Positions 27,103 to 38,015 are shown, numbered from the stretch's first letter. The stretch: 64,000 nucleotides of DNA from Rhodobiaceae bacterium (GCA_018660505.1 JABJKE010000028.1:45067-109066), one strand, 5' to 3'. A program made the numbers and translations. The notes: a model not told the origin generated them from the letters alone.

Positions 27103-29070
27103 TTAACTGGTGCTGGCGCCCCGCACAGGCACGGCGCTTGTGCGCACGCCAGCGCGCCGATGGCTCGCCCCGCCGCCGCCACCGCCCGATGGCGTGGGTT
27201 TGGAACCGGCTTTGAGCGCGCCCGTGTTCATACCTTTTTCGCGCTTTGCCTCGCCATCATTCTCATCGAATAATTCCGCCAATTTATCGGTCATCGCACC
27301 GCCCAATTGCTCGGCATCCACAATGGTGACCGCGCGGCGATAATAGCGCGTGACTTCATGGCCAATGCCAATGGCGATAAGCTCAACCGGCGATTGGGTT
27401 TCAATGTCTTCGATGACATTGCGCAAATGTTTCTCTAGATAATTGCCTGCGTTGACGCTCAAGGTGGAATCATCGACCGGCGCGCCATCGGAGATGACCA
27501 TTAAAATGCGGCGTTGTTCGGGCCGTGCCAACAGGCGGTTGTGCGCCCAAATCAGCGCTTCGCCATCAATGTTTTCTTTCAGCAGACCTTCGCGCATCAT
27601 CAGCCCAAGGTTTTTGCGGGCGCGACGCCACGGCGCATCGGCGCCTTTGTAGATAATATGGCGTAAATCGTTCAACCGACCCGGATGGCTCGGCTTGCCT
27701 TGGCTCATCCAAACTTCGCGCGATTGGCCGCCTTTCCAGGCGCGTGTGGTAAAGCCCAAAATCTCGGTCTTCACATTGCAGCGCTCTAGCGTGCGCGCCA
27801 GAATATCGGCGCACATGGCAGCCACGGTGATGGGCCGTCCGCGCATCGAGCCAGAATTGTCGATAAGCAGCGTCACCACAGTGTCGCGAAACTTTGTGTC
27901 GCTTTCCATTTTAAAAGACAAAGGCTGCATCGGGTCCATGATAATGCGCGAGAGCCGCGCCGGATCGAGATAGCCTTCCTCTAGGTCAAATTCCCAGGTG
28001 CGGTTTTGCTTGGCCTGCAAACGGCGTTGCAGCCGATTGGCGAGGCGAGCAACGACGCCCTGCATTTGTTGCAATTGCTGGTCGAGATAGGCGCGCAAGC
28101 GGTCGAGCTCTTCTTGGTCGCATAGCTCTTCGGCCTCAATGGTCTCATCGAACTTGCTGGTATAAATCGTATAGGCAGATTTTTCTGGGTTCAGCTCGCC
28201 GTCGGGCGCATAGGGGTCAGCCGCTTCGCCAGCTTCCTCGCCTTCGCCATCGCCTTCGACTTCCTCGCCTTCCATCTGGACGGTTTGTTCGTCGCCTTCT
28301 TCCATGGCTTCATCGCCGATTTCCATATCGTCGGCCGACATGCCTTCTTGGCCTTCGGCTTGACCGCCTTCGCCGTCTTGCTCGCCGTCCTCGCCGTCTT
28401 CGCCATCGCCGTCTTCGCCGTCGCCTTCTTCGTTTTCGCCCGTGGCTTGCATCAGCTCTAGGTCGACGAGAATATCTCGGGTCAATTCGCCAAAGGCGCG
28501 TTGGTCTTCGATAACCGCTTCTAGCCCATCAATTTTATCGCCGACGCGGCTCTCCACCCAATCGCGCCAAGCGGACACCATGCCGGTGGCGGAAGGCGGG
28601 GGCGCGAGACCGGTTAATTGCTCGCGCACCATAAAGCCCAGCGCTTCTTCGAGCGGGGCGGTTTCGCGCGTATTGGCTTCTTGCAAACCCAGTTTTTGGC
28701 ACCGCTGCTCGTGCATCGCATCGATATTTTGCCCGATGCCAGCCATGGCGCGCGCGCCGATAGCCTCGCACCGCGCCGTTTCGGCGGCATCAAACACGGC
28801 TCTGGCATCGGTTTCACTAGGCGCCATATCGAGCGATAAAGCGGCATCATTATGGGCTAAGTGCAGGGCAAAACTATCCGATTGGCCGCGCACATTTTGC
28901 ACGTCTTCCGGGTCTAAATCCCGCGTCGGTTGCGGCAAGCGCGCTTTCAAACCAGCCAAAACGGGTTTTTCCGAGCCGAAGCTGACCGATAGCTCTGCCT
29001 CTTCGGCAATCGAGCGCATGGTCTGCGTCAGGGCGCGTTTAAATTCTTCAACCGGTGATTTTTCGCTCAT
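27103..29070 (-). CDS. cobT: Cobaltochelatase subunit CobT
   Basis: [54 protein letters not shown] (VWA MIDAS); acidic linker. Confidence 0.92.
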   Translation of the reverse strand: MSEKSPVEEFKRALTQTMRSIAEEAELSVSFGSEKPVLAGLKARLPQPTRDLDPEDVQNVRGQSDSFALHLAHNDAALSLDMAPSETDARAVFDAAETARCEAIGARAMAGIGQNIDAMHEQRCQKLGLQEANTRETAPLEEALGFMVREQLTGLAPPPSATGMVSAWRDWVESRVGDKIDGLEAVIEDQRAFGELTRDILVDLELMQATGENEEGDGEDGDGEDGEDGEQDGEGGQAEGQEGMSADDMEIGDEAMEEGDEQTVQMEGEEVEGDGEGEEAGEAADPYAPDGELNPEKSAYTIYTSKFDETIEAEELCDQEELDRLRAYLDQQLQQMQGVVARLANRLQRRLQAKQNRTWEFDLEEGYLDPARLSRIIMDPMQPLSFKMESDTKFRDTVVTLLIDNSGSMRGRPITVAAMCADILARTLERCNVKTEILGFTTRAWKGGQSREVWMSQGKPSHPGRLNDLRHIIYKGADAPWRRARKNLGLMMREGLLKENIDGEALIWAHNRLLARPEQRRILMVISDGAPVDDSTLSVNAGNYLEKHLRNVIEDIETQSPVELIAIGIGHEVTRYYRRAVTIVDAEQLGGAMTDKLAELFDENDGEAKREKGMNTGALKAGSKPTPSGGGGGGASHRRAGVRTSAVPVRGASTS

Positions 29071-29090
29071 CGCGTTTTCCCCAGGCGGGC

Positions 29091-30104
29091 CTAATTGCCG
29101 GCCAGAACTGAAATCGCCTCTTGCGGCAAGTCATCACCAAAGCAACGCTGATAAAATTCCGCAACCGTCGGGCGTTCCAATTCATCGCATTTGTTCAAAA
29201 ACGTCAGCTGGAAAGCCAGTGCGATATCTTGGCCGAGAATATTGGCGTTTTCAGCCCATGTCAGCACTGTGCGGGGGCTCATCAAAGTCGAGATATCGCC
29301 GTTGACGAAAGACGCGCGGGTTAAATCCGCCACGCGCACCATCGCCGCGATTTTCTCGCGCCCTTCCGCCCCGTCAAAGCCGGGCGCTTTGGCGTGCACA
29401 ATATCGGTTTCGCGCTCATGCGGCAGATAGTTAAGCGTGGTGACAATATTCCAACGGTCCATTTGGCCTTGGTTAATTTGTTGCGTGCCATGATACAGAC
29501 CCGAGGTATCGCCCAAACCAATGGTATTGGTGGTGGCGAACAGACGGAAATTTGGGTTCGGGCGAATGACTTTATTTTGGTCGAGCAAGGTTAATTTACC
29601 AGCCACTTCCAAAACGCGCTGGATGACAAACATCACGTCGGGACGCCCTGCATCATATTCGTCAAACACCAAAGCGACGGGGTTTTGCAAAGCCCAAGGC
29701 AAGATGCCTTGTTGAAATTCGGTCACTTGCTTGCCGTCTTTTAAAACAATCGCGTCTTTGCCGACAAGGTCGATGCGGCTGACGTGGCTGTCGAGGTTGA
29801 CCCGCACGCATGGCCAGTTCAGCCTTGCGGCCACTTGTTCGATATGGGTCGATTTGCCCGTGCCGTGATAGCCTTGCACCATGACCCGGCGATTATGGGC
29901 AAAACCTGCCAGCAAAGCCAAAGTGGTTTGTTTGTCGAAGAGATAATTTTCATCGTTCTCGGGCACATGTTCGCTGCGCTCTTGGAAAGCCGGCACTTGC
30001 ATGTCTAGGTCAATGCCGAACACGTCGCGCGCGTTGACCGTCGTGTCTGGCGCGTCTGGCATAGACGCGTTAGGGGCGATATTATCTTGTGCCGAATTAC
30101 TCAT
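29091..30104 (-). CDS. cobS: Cobaltochelatase subunit CobS (AAA+)
   Basis: [67 protein letters not shown]. Confidence 0.93.
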   Translation of the reverse strand: MSNSAQDNIAPNASMPDAPDTTVNARDVFGIDLDMQVPAFQERSEHVPENDENYLFDKQTTLALLAGFAHNRRVMVQGYHGTGKSTHIEQVAARLNWPCVRVNLDSHVSRIDLVGKDAIVLKDGKQVTEFQQGILPWALQNPVALVFDEYDAGRPDVMFVIQRVLEVAGKLTLLDQNKVIRPNPNFRLFATTNTIGLGDTSGLYHGTQQINQGQMDRWNIVTTLNYLPHERETDIVHAKAPGFDGAEGREKIAAMVRVADLTRASFVNGDISTLMSPRTVLTWAENANILGQDIALAFQLTFLNKCDELERPTVAEFYQRCFGDDLPQEAISVLAGN

Positions 30105-30165
30105 GGAAATCTCCGAAAATTCTTAGTCTCAACAATGTGGGATTAGGGGTAGCAGATAGGGTCGA

Positions 30166-30768
30166 TTAGCAAAAGCCTGACGCTTTTAAATAATCATGCG
30201 CTTGAATGACGCTTTGCAATTGCTCTTCATGGGTGCGCTGGCCGCCATTGGCGTCTGGGTGATATTGTTTCACCAGAGCTTTATAGCGTTTGCGCACATC
30301 TTCTGGCTTGGCATGGGTTGGCAGTTCCAACACGCTTAGGGCGCGCTCTTGGCCAGAGGTGACTTTCGAGGCGCGTTTTTTCTCTTTGGCGCCATTGCCT
30401 TCATGCGACATCAGCTCGAGCGGGTCATGGAATTGCCAATCTTCGGCCTTTGTGCCGCGCGCGCGCCTTGTGCCCATCGACCATGTGGGGCGATGACCGG
30501 TTCGGGCGGCGCGGCGGAAGCTTTCCGAATCTTCTTCCGACATGCCTTCGAAATAATTGAAGCTGCGATTATATTGCTTCACATGCGCGAAGCAAAAATT
30601 ACGATGTTTGGCCTCGCCATCGCTTTCGCGCGCGCCGACGGGGGCCGGATAGCCAGCCTCTTCTTTGCAATCGGGCCAATCGCAAGCGATTTTTTTAGAC
30701 ACTTGCACGCGCTTGTCATTCTTGCGCGAGGCGCGGATACTATCAAAATATTTCGAGTTCAAGTTCAT
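30166..30768 (-). CDS. J-domain (DnaJ-like) protein
   Basis: C-terminal ALSVLELPTHAKPEDVRKRYKALVKQYHPDANGG (HPD). Confidence 0.88.
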   Translation of the reverse strand: MNLNSKYFDSIRASRKNDKRVQVSKKIACDWPDCKEEAGYPAPVGARESDGEAKHRNFCFAHVKQYNRSFNYFEGMSEEDSESFRRAARTGHRPTWSMGTRRARGTKAEDWQFHDPLELMSHEGNGAKEKKRASKVTSGQERALSVLELPTHAKPEDVRKRYKALVKQYHPDANGGQRTHEEQLQSVIQAHDYLKASGFC

Positions 30769-30937
30769 GAACAGTCCAACTATGGTTTGTTACGACGCCA
30801 AGACTATAGCAAAATTTGTCGCTAGACTCGCCCCGTTTGTGAAAACGCGATAAAAAGTGGTAAGACGCCATATATGTCGACCCATCTAAAAGCCAAACAA
30901 CGCCTGTTTCGTAGCCCCCATATTTAGAGACCTGACG

Positions 30938-31240
30938 ATGATACGCAAGACTATAGAAGAAAAATTAACCAAAGCCTATGCCCCAAACCATTTGGAGGTT
31001 CTTGACGAGTCGCATTTGCATGCCGGTCATGCGGGCGTGGCGCCAACCGCTGACGGGCAATCGGGCGAGACGCATTTTCGGGTGCGTATGGTCAGCGAAA
31101 AATTCGCCGGCATGGCCCGCCTGCAACGCCAACGCGGTGTTATGGAGGTGTTAAAGGCCGAGCTAGACAGCCAAGTGCATGCGCTGGCGCTGAAATTGAA
31201 ATCCCCCGAGGAAGCCGCGCGCGCACGCCAAGAGGGTTAA
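30938..31240 (+). CDS. BolA family transcriptional regulator
   Basis: EKLTKAYAPNHLEVLDESHLHAGHAG...THFRVRMVSEKFAGMARLQRQRGVMEVL. Confidence 0.9.
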   Translation: MIRKTIEEKLTKAYAPNHLEVLDESHLHAGHAGVAPTADGQSGETHFRVRMVSEKFAGMARLQRQRGVMEVLKAELDSQVHALALKLKSPEEAARARQEG

Positions 31241-32511
31241 TCGGCTTTGGTAATGCGGACTTGCAAAATTCTGTTTTGCTGACGGCTCATAATGCGGAAG
31301 CGCGCGCCGTGAAATTCAAACACTTGGCCAATTTCTGGGATGACCCGCGCCTCATGGATAATCAGCCCCGCCACCGAGCTGGCCTCGCTATCGGGCAGGC
31401 TCCAGCCCATCTCGCGGTTTAAATCGCGTATCGATAGGGCGCCCGCCACTTCTAGCGTGCCATCGGGTTTGCGCCGCAACATTGTGTCGGGGCGGTCGTG
31501 CTCATCGTCGATGGAGCCGACGATTTCTTCGAGAATATCTTCCATGGTGACGATGCCCATAATGGCGCCATATTCATCGACCACTAGGGCGAAATGCGCT
31601 TTGCGGGTGCGAAAGGCGTTTAATTGTTCGCTCAAAGAAGTGGTTTCCGGCACAAACCAAGGCGCAATGGCAATATTGGCAATATCGATGCCCGCCGGGC
31701 CCACCGGATTGGTGGCCAGCGCCCGCAGCAAATCTTTGGCATGTAAGACGCCGATAATATTTTCTGGCTCGTCGCGCCAGAGCGGAATGCGCGTATAGGG
31801 GCTGGCCAGAACTTGCTTCACAATTTCGTCGCTCGGCAGGCTGACATCAATGGTTTCCATCGCGTTGCGGTGGATCATAATTTCTTCCACTTGCGTATCG
31901 ACCAGGTCGAGAATACCGCCCAGCATATCGCGGTCGCCTTTATGCACGGCGCCTTCTTGGTGGTGCAAATCAATGGCGCCGCGAATTTCGTCATGGGCCG
32001 GCACAAGGCTCAGGCTGGCACTTTTGGCCAGACCCGTGACCCGCAAAATCGTCCGCGAAATAAACGCCAAAGCAATGGTGATGGGAGCCAGAACAAACAG
32101 CAAAACCCGCAAAGGCCCAGAGGCGCGCAAGGCCGTCGCATCGGGGGCTAATATGGCATAGGTTTTGGGCAAGACTTCGGCGAAGATAACCACCAGAGCG
32201 GTCATCATTAACGTGGCATAGACCACGCCTGTCTCGCCAAACATTTCAAGAAATACGCGGGTTGCCAGAGCCGAGGCCAGAATATTCACCAGATTATTGC
32301 CGAGCAGAATGGCGCCCAACAGGCGTTCTTTTTGTTCCAGCAGAACAATCACCCAACTGGCCCGGCGTTTGCCTTCTTGCTGCAAATGCAACATCCGCGC
32401 CTTGCTGGTGGCCGTCAGCGCGGTTTCCGAGCCCGACAGAAAAGCCGAAAGCACCAGAAGAAAGAAAATCAGCCCAGCGGTCCAAATCAGTCCGGCGGAA
32501 AAACCATCCAT
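31237..32511 (-). CDS. CNNM/HlyC-CorC family transporter (hemolysin-like, CBS domains)
   Basis: LSAFLSGSETALTATSKARM, ATRVFLEMFGETGVVYATLMMTALVVIFAEVLPKTYAI, VDEYGAIMGIVTMEDILEEIVGSI. Confidence 0.9.
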   Translation of the reverse strand: MDGFSAGLIWTAGLIFFLLVLSAFLSGSETALTATSKARMLHLQQEGKRRASWVIVLLEQKERLLGAILLGNNLVNILASALATRVFLEMFGETGVVYATLMMTALVVIFAEVLPKTYAILAPDATALRASGPLRVLLFVLAPITIALAFISRTILRVTGLAKSASLSLVPAHDEIRGAIDLHHQEGAVHKGDRDMLGGILDLVDTQVEEIMIHRNAMETIDVSLPSDEIVKQVLASPYTRIPLWRDEPENIIGVLHAKDLLRALATNPVGPAGIDIANIAIAPWFVPETTSLSEQLNAFRTRKAHFALVVDEYGAIMGIVTMEDILEEIVGSIDDEHDRPDTMLRRKPDGTLEVAGALSIRDLNREMGWSLPDSEASSVAGLIIHEARVIPEIGQVFEFHGARFRIMSRQQNRILQVRITKAD

Positions 32512-33671
32512 TAGGCGCGCGCTCCTTGCGCTATTAAAAACGGCAATAAGGCCTCGGGCGTTACATCCTCAGCGATATAAGTATCGCCCAGGCCCCGCGC
32601 CAAGATGAACCGCATTTTACCCGCTTTGACTTTTTTGTCTTGTCCCATGGCTTCGATGAGGGCTTGCGCGTCAAACGCCCCATTGCCGACTTGCGCCATG
32701 CTGGCGGGCAGGCCGCAGGCGGCTAAATGCGCCTGTAAACGGGTCGCGTCTTGCGGGTCACACTCGCCGCGATGGGCGGAGAAAGCAAAAGCCAAAACCA
32801 TGCCATAGGCCACGGCTTCGCCGTGCAGCAAAGCCTCGCCATAGCCGGTTAATTTTTCAAATGCATGGCCGAACGTATGGCCGAGGTTCAGCAAAGCGCG
32901 CTCGCCCGCTTCGCGTTCATCGCGCGCCACAATGGCCGCTTTGGCGCGGCAGCTTTGTGCCACCGCATGGGCCACGCTTTTTGTGTCGAGCGCCATTACT
33001 TTCTGGCCATTGGTTTCCAGCCAGTCGAAAAACGCTCTATCGCCGAGGGCGCCATATTTTACAATTTCGGCATAGCCCGCGCGCAGCTCGCGCGGCGGCA
33101 GCGTTTTCAGCACATCCATATCGGCCAGCACGAAATCAGGCTGATGAAAGGCGCCGATGAGGTTTTTGCCCAGCGAAGCATTGACCGCCGTTTTGCCCCC
33201 AATGGAGCTATCGACTTGGGCCAAAAGCGTGGTGGGAATTTGAAGGAACCGCGTGCCACGACGCAAAATAGCGGCGGCAAATCCGGTCAAATCGCCGATG
33301 ACGCCGCCGCCAAGGGCGATGATGCAATCCTCGCGCTCGATTTTTTGTTCCAGCAACCAGTCACAAATTTTTTCGAGCTGCGCAAAGTTTTTCGACGCCT
33401 CGCCGGCCGGCACCAACAGGCTGGCGTGCTCTATGCCTGCGCCGTCGAGTGCTGTTTGCAGGGTTTTTAAATGGGTTTCACCGACGTTTGTGTCGGTGAT
33501 AATCACGGTTTTGGGACGCGGCAAAAGCGGGGCGATATAATGGCCCGCTTGCGCCAATAAATCGGCGCCAATGACGATGTCATAGCTGCGGGTTCCAAGC
33601 GCCACGCGCACGATTTCACTGGCTGGGGAGCCAGCGGGTTGGGCCGGTGACGTGTTGATTGTCTGTGTCAT
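32511..33671 (-). CDS. aroB: 3-dehydroquinate synthase
   Basis: IALGGGVIGDLTGFAAAILRRGTRFLQIPTTLLAQVDSSIGGKTAVNASLGKNLIGAFHQP. Confidence 0.95.
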   Translation of the reverse strand: MTQTINTSPAQPAGSPASEIVRVALGTRSYDIVIGADLLAQAGHYIAPLLPRPKTVIITDTNVGETHLKTLQTALDGAGIEHASLLVPAGEASKNFAQLEKICDWLLEQKIEREDCIIALGGGVIGDLTGFAAAILRRGTRFLQIPTTLLAQVDSSIGGKTAVNASLGKNLIGAFHQPDFVLADMDVLKTLPPRELRAGYAEIVKYGALGDRAFFDWLETNGQKVMALDTKSVAHAVAQSCRAKAAIVARDEREAGERALLNLGHTFGHAFEKLTGYGEALLHGEAVAYGMVLAFAFSAHRGECDPQDATRLQAHLAACGLPASMAQVGNGAFDAQALIEAMGQDKKVKAGKMRFILARGLGDTYIAEDVTPEALLPFLIAQGARA

Positions 33672-33713
33672 GATTTTGGCTTTAGAGAAAGCAAGGGCAT
33701 TTGTCCAGCATCC

Positions 33714-34271
33714 TCACGCTTTTTCCGAGGGGGTGAGACGGGTTTCGAGCGCCTTTATCAGCCGCGCAACCGCGTCTTCATGGGTGCCGCCGCCGACATC
33801 GACTTTCAAATCGGCTTCGGCGTAGAAGGTTTGGCGCGCGTCTAACAGCTCGCTCAATTTGGCGCGCACATCTTGCCCGACCAGCAGCGGGCGTTTGCCG
33901 GGTTTCTTTTGCACGCGGCGCACCAATTCATCGAGCGGCACATCGAGCCAGATGGAATGGGCTTGGGCGAGAATTTGCGCCCGCGTCGTATCGTTGGCAA
34001 AAGCCCCGCCGCCGAGCGCCAAGACTTGCGGCCCCTCGGTTAACAGGCGTTGAATGACCCGGCGTTCGCCATCGCGAAAGGCCGCCTCGCCATGTTTTTC
34101 GAAAATCTCGGGGATGCTCATTTGCGCGGCTTTTTCAATCTCGGCGTCGGCATCGCGAAAAGCCAGCCCCAGGGCCTCACCAAGCCTTAGGCCCAAGCTC
34201 GATTTGCCAGCTCCCATCATGCCCAGCAGCACAATCGGTTTTTCAACTTGGATCAGGGCCCCATCGGCCAT
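33714..34271 (-). CDS. aroK: Shikimate kinase
   Basis: PIVLLGMMGAGKSSLGLRLGEALGLAFRDADAEIEKAAQMSIPEIFEKHGEAAFRDGE, ALGGGAF; likely start MADGALIQ near 34271. Confidence 0.93.
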   Translation of the reverse strand: MADGALIQVEKPIVLLGMMGAGKSSLGLRLGEALGLAFRDADAEIEKAAQMSIPEIFEKHGEAAFRDGERRVIQRLLTEGPQVLALGGGAFANDTTRAQILAQAHSIWLDVPLDELVRRVQKKPGKRPLLVGQDVRAKLSELLDARQTFYAEADLKVDVGGGTHEDAVARLIKALETRLTPSEKA

Positions 34272-34421
34272 GCAGGTCTCCATCGAAACGGGTCTGAGAT
34301 TAGACGCGCTAAGGTAGAGTAAGCGCATTCACCAAAGGCGTCTAGAGTTTCGCGAAAATCTGCCCCGATTGTGCCTTATTGCTGATATAGTCCTCAAGAA
34401 TCGAAACGAAGGAGTCGCCGC

Positions 34422-34559
34422 ATGGCATCGAAACAAACTGCTATTATTATATTGAGCTTAGCCGTGTTGGTGGGTGGCGTGTTGTTTTTGTCGCGGGCGG
34501 TAGAGCCGCCGCGCGAAACCGCCGTGGATGTGCTCGAGAATGAACGGTTTAATCAGTAG
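34422..34559 (+). CDS. Small (45 aa) single-TM/lipoprotein-sized hypothetical protein; absent from ORF track
   Basis: MASKQTAIIILSLAVLVGGVLFLSRAVEPPRETAVDVLENERFNQ*; GAAGGAG about 8 nt upstream; in line with the next CDS. Confidence 0.6.
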   Translation: MASKQTAIIILSLAVLVGGVLFLSRAVEPPRETAVDVLENERFNQ

Positions 34560-34582
34560 AGTATCAGGATAATTTAGGTCGC

Positions 34583-37066
34583 ATGGCTTTGGGGAAATTA
34601 GTTCAAGCCGGTTTATTGACCGGGCTTTTGGTTTCGGGTGCCGCGCACGCGCAAAATGCTTTGCGCGCGCCGCTGAATATTGTGCCGCCGATTATGCAAT
34701 CGGCCATTGGCACGCCAGAGCTTGACGACCGCAAAAGTGAAAAATTAGCCCCGCGCACACGCGCGCGCCAAATGAAGCGCGCGGTTCGGGCCGTGGCTGC
34801 CGCACCGGGCTCGGCGTCAGGCATTGTTCAAGTCGGCCAATTGGGCACCCTGCAAGATGCGCCAGTGGGGCTTGAAGTCGGCTTTGGGAAAACCGGTCAG
34901 CAAGACCTATGGCACGGCGCGCGATTGGCTTTCATTGCCGACCAAATGGCGCGTTTGCCGACCCGGTTTACCACCTCGGTTTTGCGCGACACGGAATTGA
35001 CCTTGCACCGCAGCACGGCCGCCGCGCCGATTGGCACGGTCGATGGCATTAGCTGGTTTGGCGCCCGGTTAAATCGGTTTTTGGCACTTGGAGACACGCA
35101 AGCCGTTTTGACCTTAGAGGCGCTGACAGGGGCGGCCGCCAGTGATGCTTATGCGGCACGCGCCAGTGTTTTGGCGCATTTGGGAGATGGCAACCCCGAG
35201 GCGGCATGCGAGGTGACACGTCCGCAACGCGCCACTTTGGGACGCCGCGATACGATACGGTTTTTCTTGCAGCTCGGCATTTATTGCCAATTGCGCGAGA
35301 AAGAATTTGAAAAAGTCAGCCTGACCATGGACCTCAATCAGAAAACAATGGGCAGTGATAAATTATTCCGCGATATGGCTTTTCTTATGGCGGCGCAAGA
35401 GCCTTTGACCTTTGGCACCAGCGAGCAAGCGGCGGCGGCCAAACAGGCCAAACAAGAACCACCCTTGGTGTTGCCAAGCGAGCTGACCCCGCTGCAAATC
35501 GCTTTGCTGCAATTGGCTGGCCAGCCGTTGCCCGAGGCTTTGGCGTCGGTGCCGCTTTATTATGCGCGGGCTTTGGCTAGTGATTATAGCCAATTGGCAA
35601 GACTGCAATTATCGGTGGCCCATGCGGCGGTGCTGGGCGGACATTTACCCGCCGAACAATTCTCGCAAATTGCGCAATTGGCCGACCTCAGTCCTTTTCC
35701 CGCTTTGACGCCCGAGGAAGACACGGCAGAACCAGAGCTGGAGCCAGAGCTGGAGCCAGAGTTAGACACAGAGTTGGAAACCGAGGGAGAGGAAACGGTA
35801 GAGGCAATCGTGGCGCCCGCGCCAGATGCGGTTTATTTGGCGCAAGTCTTGCTGAAAATAGATGCCACGCCGACGCCAAACCAAGCGCAAACCCTAGCCG
35901 ATGCTTTGCGCCATGCGGCCAGCCGAGGCCTATGGCGCGACTTGGTCTTATTGCTGGATGACCGATTGCGCGATCTCTCGATACCGTTGAACGACGCAGA
36001 AGAAGCGGAGAGCGATGTGTTTCCAAGCGCGCTCGATTTGCCGCCCCAGCTATTGCCCGAAGAGCCATTACCGGAACAGGCATTAGCTGAAGAGGTGTTG
36101 CTCGAAGAGGTGTCGCCCGAAGAACTATTGCCAGACGAGCCAGTCGACGCGGCGCCGCAATTCGTGACCGATGAGGATATCGCCGTTTTATTGCCAGCTT
36201 TGCGCTATGTCGGACTGTTTGCGAAAGCTGAGCAATTGGCTGGAGAGCAAGTCAATGGCGCGCTGGTGCAGCGTTTGCTGTCTTTTCAACGCCCGCCCGC
36301 CGCCGCCATAACAGCCGTTGCCACAAACTCGCAAGCGGCCCCCCAAGAAGCGCCCGAAGATTTGGCGGAGACCGAAGCGCTTTTGGCCGAGCCATTGAGT
36401 TTTGCGGAAGCCGTGCCAAATGCGTCGGCTGAAGAGGCCTCGGTGGCGCAATTGCTGGCCGCTATGCAGCCTTTGGATATGCCGCTTCAAACGCAACTGC
36501 CAGAGCTAGCCCCACAGCTAGCCCCAGAGCCAGCCCCTGAGTTAGACTCTGAGTTAGACTCTGAGTTTGCTCCAGAGCCGCGCTTGCCACCGGTTGTCGA
36601 TTGGGCCGCCTTAGAACTGCAATTGGCCACGGCGGCGCCGCCTTTGCGCGCGTTTTTGCAGCGCGAGCTGGCGATTTATCACGGCCTCGGCGCCGAGCTG
36701 CCACCAGTTTTGCTGGCGGTCTTGGCTTTGCCAGAGCTGGACAGCGAACAAATACGCTTGAAAAAACTGGCCGATAATAATTGGGTTGGTGATTTCCTGC
36801 TCGCCGTCATGGCGCGTTATGCAGAGGTTCGGCCGAATGATATGCGCGCGAACGAGCTGGTTCTCTTGTTGCAAAGCTTGCGCCATATCGGCCTTGATGG
36901 CGTGGCTGAGGATTTGGCCAGCGAGCTATGGACGCATGCGGCGGCGCGCCTCAGCGTCTCGGCCCCCAATGCCTTTAGCCATGCGACGCCGCGTCCGGTG
37001 CTCTTTACCCCCGAAGAAGAAAGCCCGTTCTTCGTGGCGCCCGAAGAAAGCGCCCCGAATGGATAG
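34583..37066 (+). CDS. Large secreted/periplasmic hypothetical protein with acidic Glu/Leu/Pro repeats
   Basis: Signal peptide MALGKLVQAGLLTGLLVSGAAHAQ; segments EPELEPELEPELDTELETE, EEPLPEQALAEEVLLEEVSPEELLPDEP, APQLAPEPAPELDSELDSEFAPEP. Confidence 0.75.
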   Translation: MALGKLVQAGLLTGLLVSGAAHAQNALRAPLNIVPPIMQSAIGTPELDDRKSEKLAPRTRARQMKRAVRAVAAAPGSASGIVQVGQLGTLQDAPVGLEVGFGKTGQQDLWHGARLAFIADQMARLPTRFTTSVLRDTELTLHRSTAAAPIGTVDGISWFGARLNRFLALGDTQAVLTLEALTGAAASDAYAARASVLAHLGDGNPEAACEVTRPQRATLGRRDTIRFFLQLGIYCQLREKEFEKVSLTMDLNQKTMGSDKLFRDMAFLMAAQEPLTFGTSEQAAAAKQAKQEPPLVLPSELTPLQIALLQLAGQPLPEALASVPLYYARALASDYSQLARLQLSVAHAAVLGGHLPAEQFSQIAQLADLSPFPALTPEEDTAEPELEPELEPELDTELETEGEETVEAIVAPAPDAVYLAQVLLKIDATPTPNQAQTLADALRHAASRGLWRDLVLLLDDRLRDLSIPLNDAEEAESDVFPSALDLPPQLLPEEPLPEQALAEEVLLEEVSPEELLPDEPVDAAPQFVTDEDIAVLLPALRYVGLFAKAEQLAGEQVNGALVQRLLSFQRPPAAAITAVATNSQAAPQEAPEDLAETEALLAEPLSFAEAVPNASAEEASVAQLLAAMQPLDMPLQTQLPELAPQLAPEPAPELDSELDSEFAPEPRLPPVVDWAALELQLATAAPPLRAFLQRELAIYHGLGAELPPVLLAVLALPELDSEQIRLKKLADNNWVGDFLLAVMARYAEVRPNDMRANELVLLLQSLRHIGLDGVAEDLASELWTHAAARLSVSAPNAFSHATPRPVLFTPEEESPFFVAPEESAPNG

Positions 37067-37991
37067 GGCCATTGCCCTGTTTCTCGATATGATGAGCGCC
37101 GAGCGCGGCGCCAGTCCGCATACGCGCGCCGCCTATGGGCGCGATTTAAATAATCTGGCGGGGTTTTTAAACCGCCGCAAAATTGATTTGCAACAAGCCA
37201 GCGAAGCAGATTTAAGCGATTATATGAGCTGGCTGAACCAGCAAGGCATGGCGGCCTCTACCGTGGCGCGGCATTTGTCGAGCTTGCGCCATTTTTATAA
37301 ATTCCTCCTGCTGGAAGAAAGCCGTGCCGATAATCCGACCGAAGCCTTAAAGCGCCCGCAAACCCAAAGGCCTTTGCCGAAACTATTATCCTTGGCGGAA
37401 ACCGAAGCGCTGATTCACGCGGCGCAATCTTTGCCGCAGGAAAGCCAAGCGGAAAAGGCCAAACGCGCGCGCGCCATTTGTCTTATCGAAGTTTTATATG
37501 CCACGGGCTTGCGGGTCAGCGAATTGGTCAGCCTGCCACGCGCCGCCATGGATGGGCCTTTGTTGATTGTGCGCGGCAAAGGCGGGCGCGATCGCTTGGT
37601 GCCTTTGTCCGAGCCCGCTCGCGTGGCAATCGCGGATTGGCAGGCGCAGCAAAGCGCGCGGGAAAAAGCCTCGACCTATTTATTTCCTGCGGGCGGCAAA
37701 GCAGGGCATTTGACGCGCCAAAGGTTTAGCCAAATTTTAGACGATTTGGCCAGACGCGCCGGGCTGGATGGAAAGCGCGTCAGCCCGCATGTCTTGCGCC
37801 ATGCATTTGCCACCCATTTGGTGGAGCGCGGCGCTGATTTGCGCGCTGTGCAACAAATGCTCGGCCATGCTGATATTTCGACGACGCAGATTTACGCCCA
37901 TGTTTTGGATGAGCGCAAAAAGCAACTTGTGGCCAAAGGGCATCCTTTGGCCAAAATCGAGAGCTTGCCAAACACCTTGGAAACAGAATAA
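37059..37991 (+). CDS. xerD: Tyrosine recombinase XerC/XerD
   Basis: ERGASPHTRAAYGRDL; ATGLRVSELVSL; HVLRHAFATHLVERGADLRAVQQMLGHADISTTQIYAHV; ATGGATAG overlap with upstream stop. Confidence 0.9.
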   Translation: MDRAIALFLDMMSAERGASPHTRAAYGRDLNNLAGFLNRRKIDLQQASEADLSDYMSWLNQQGMAASTVARHLSSLRHFYKFLLLEESRADNPTEALKRPQTQRPLPKLLSLAETEALIHAAQSLPQESQAEKAKRARAICLIEVLYATGLRVSELVSLPRAAMDGPLLIVRGKGGRDRLVPLSEPARVAIADWQAQQSAREKASTYLFPAGGKAGHLTRQRFSQILDDLARRAGLDGKRVSPHVLRHAFATHLVERGADLRAVQQMLGHADISTTQIYAHVLDERKKQLVAKGHPLAKIESLPNTLETE

Positions 37992-38015
37992 TTTATCTCT
38001 CAAAGGGGATACCCA

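Noticed and set aside
30874-30927. 17-codon ORF MSTHLKAKQRLFRSPHI before bolA
   Set aside because: Too short, no clear RBS or other support
37059-37991. XerD as evidence of a mobile element
   Set aside because: Typical chromosomal XerC/D located with accA; no element boundaries or cargo visible
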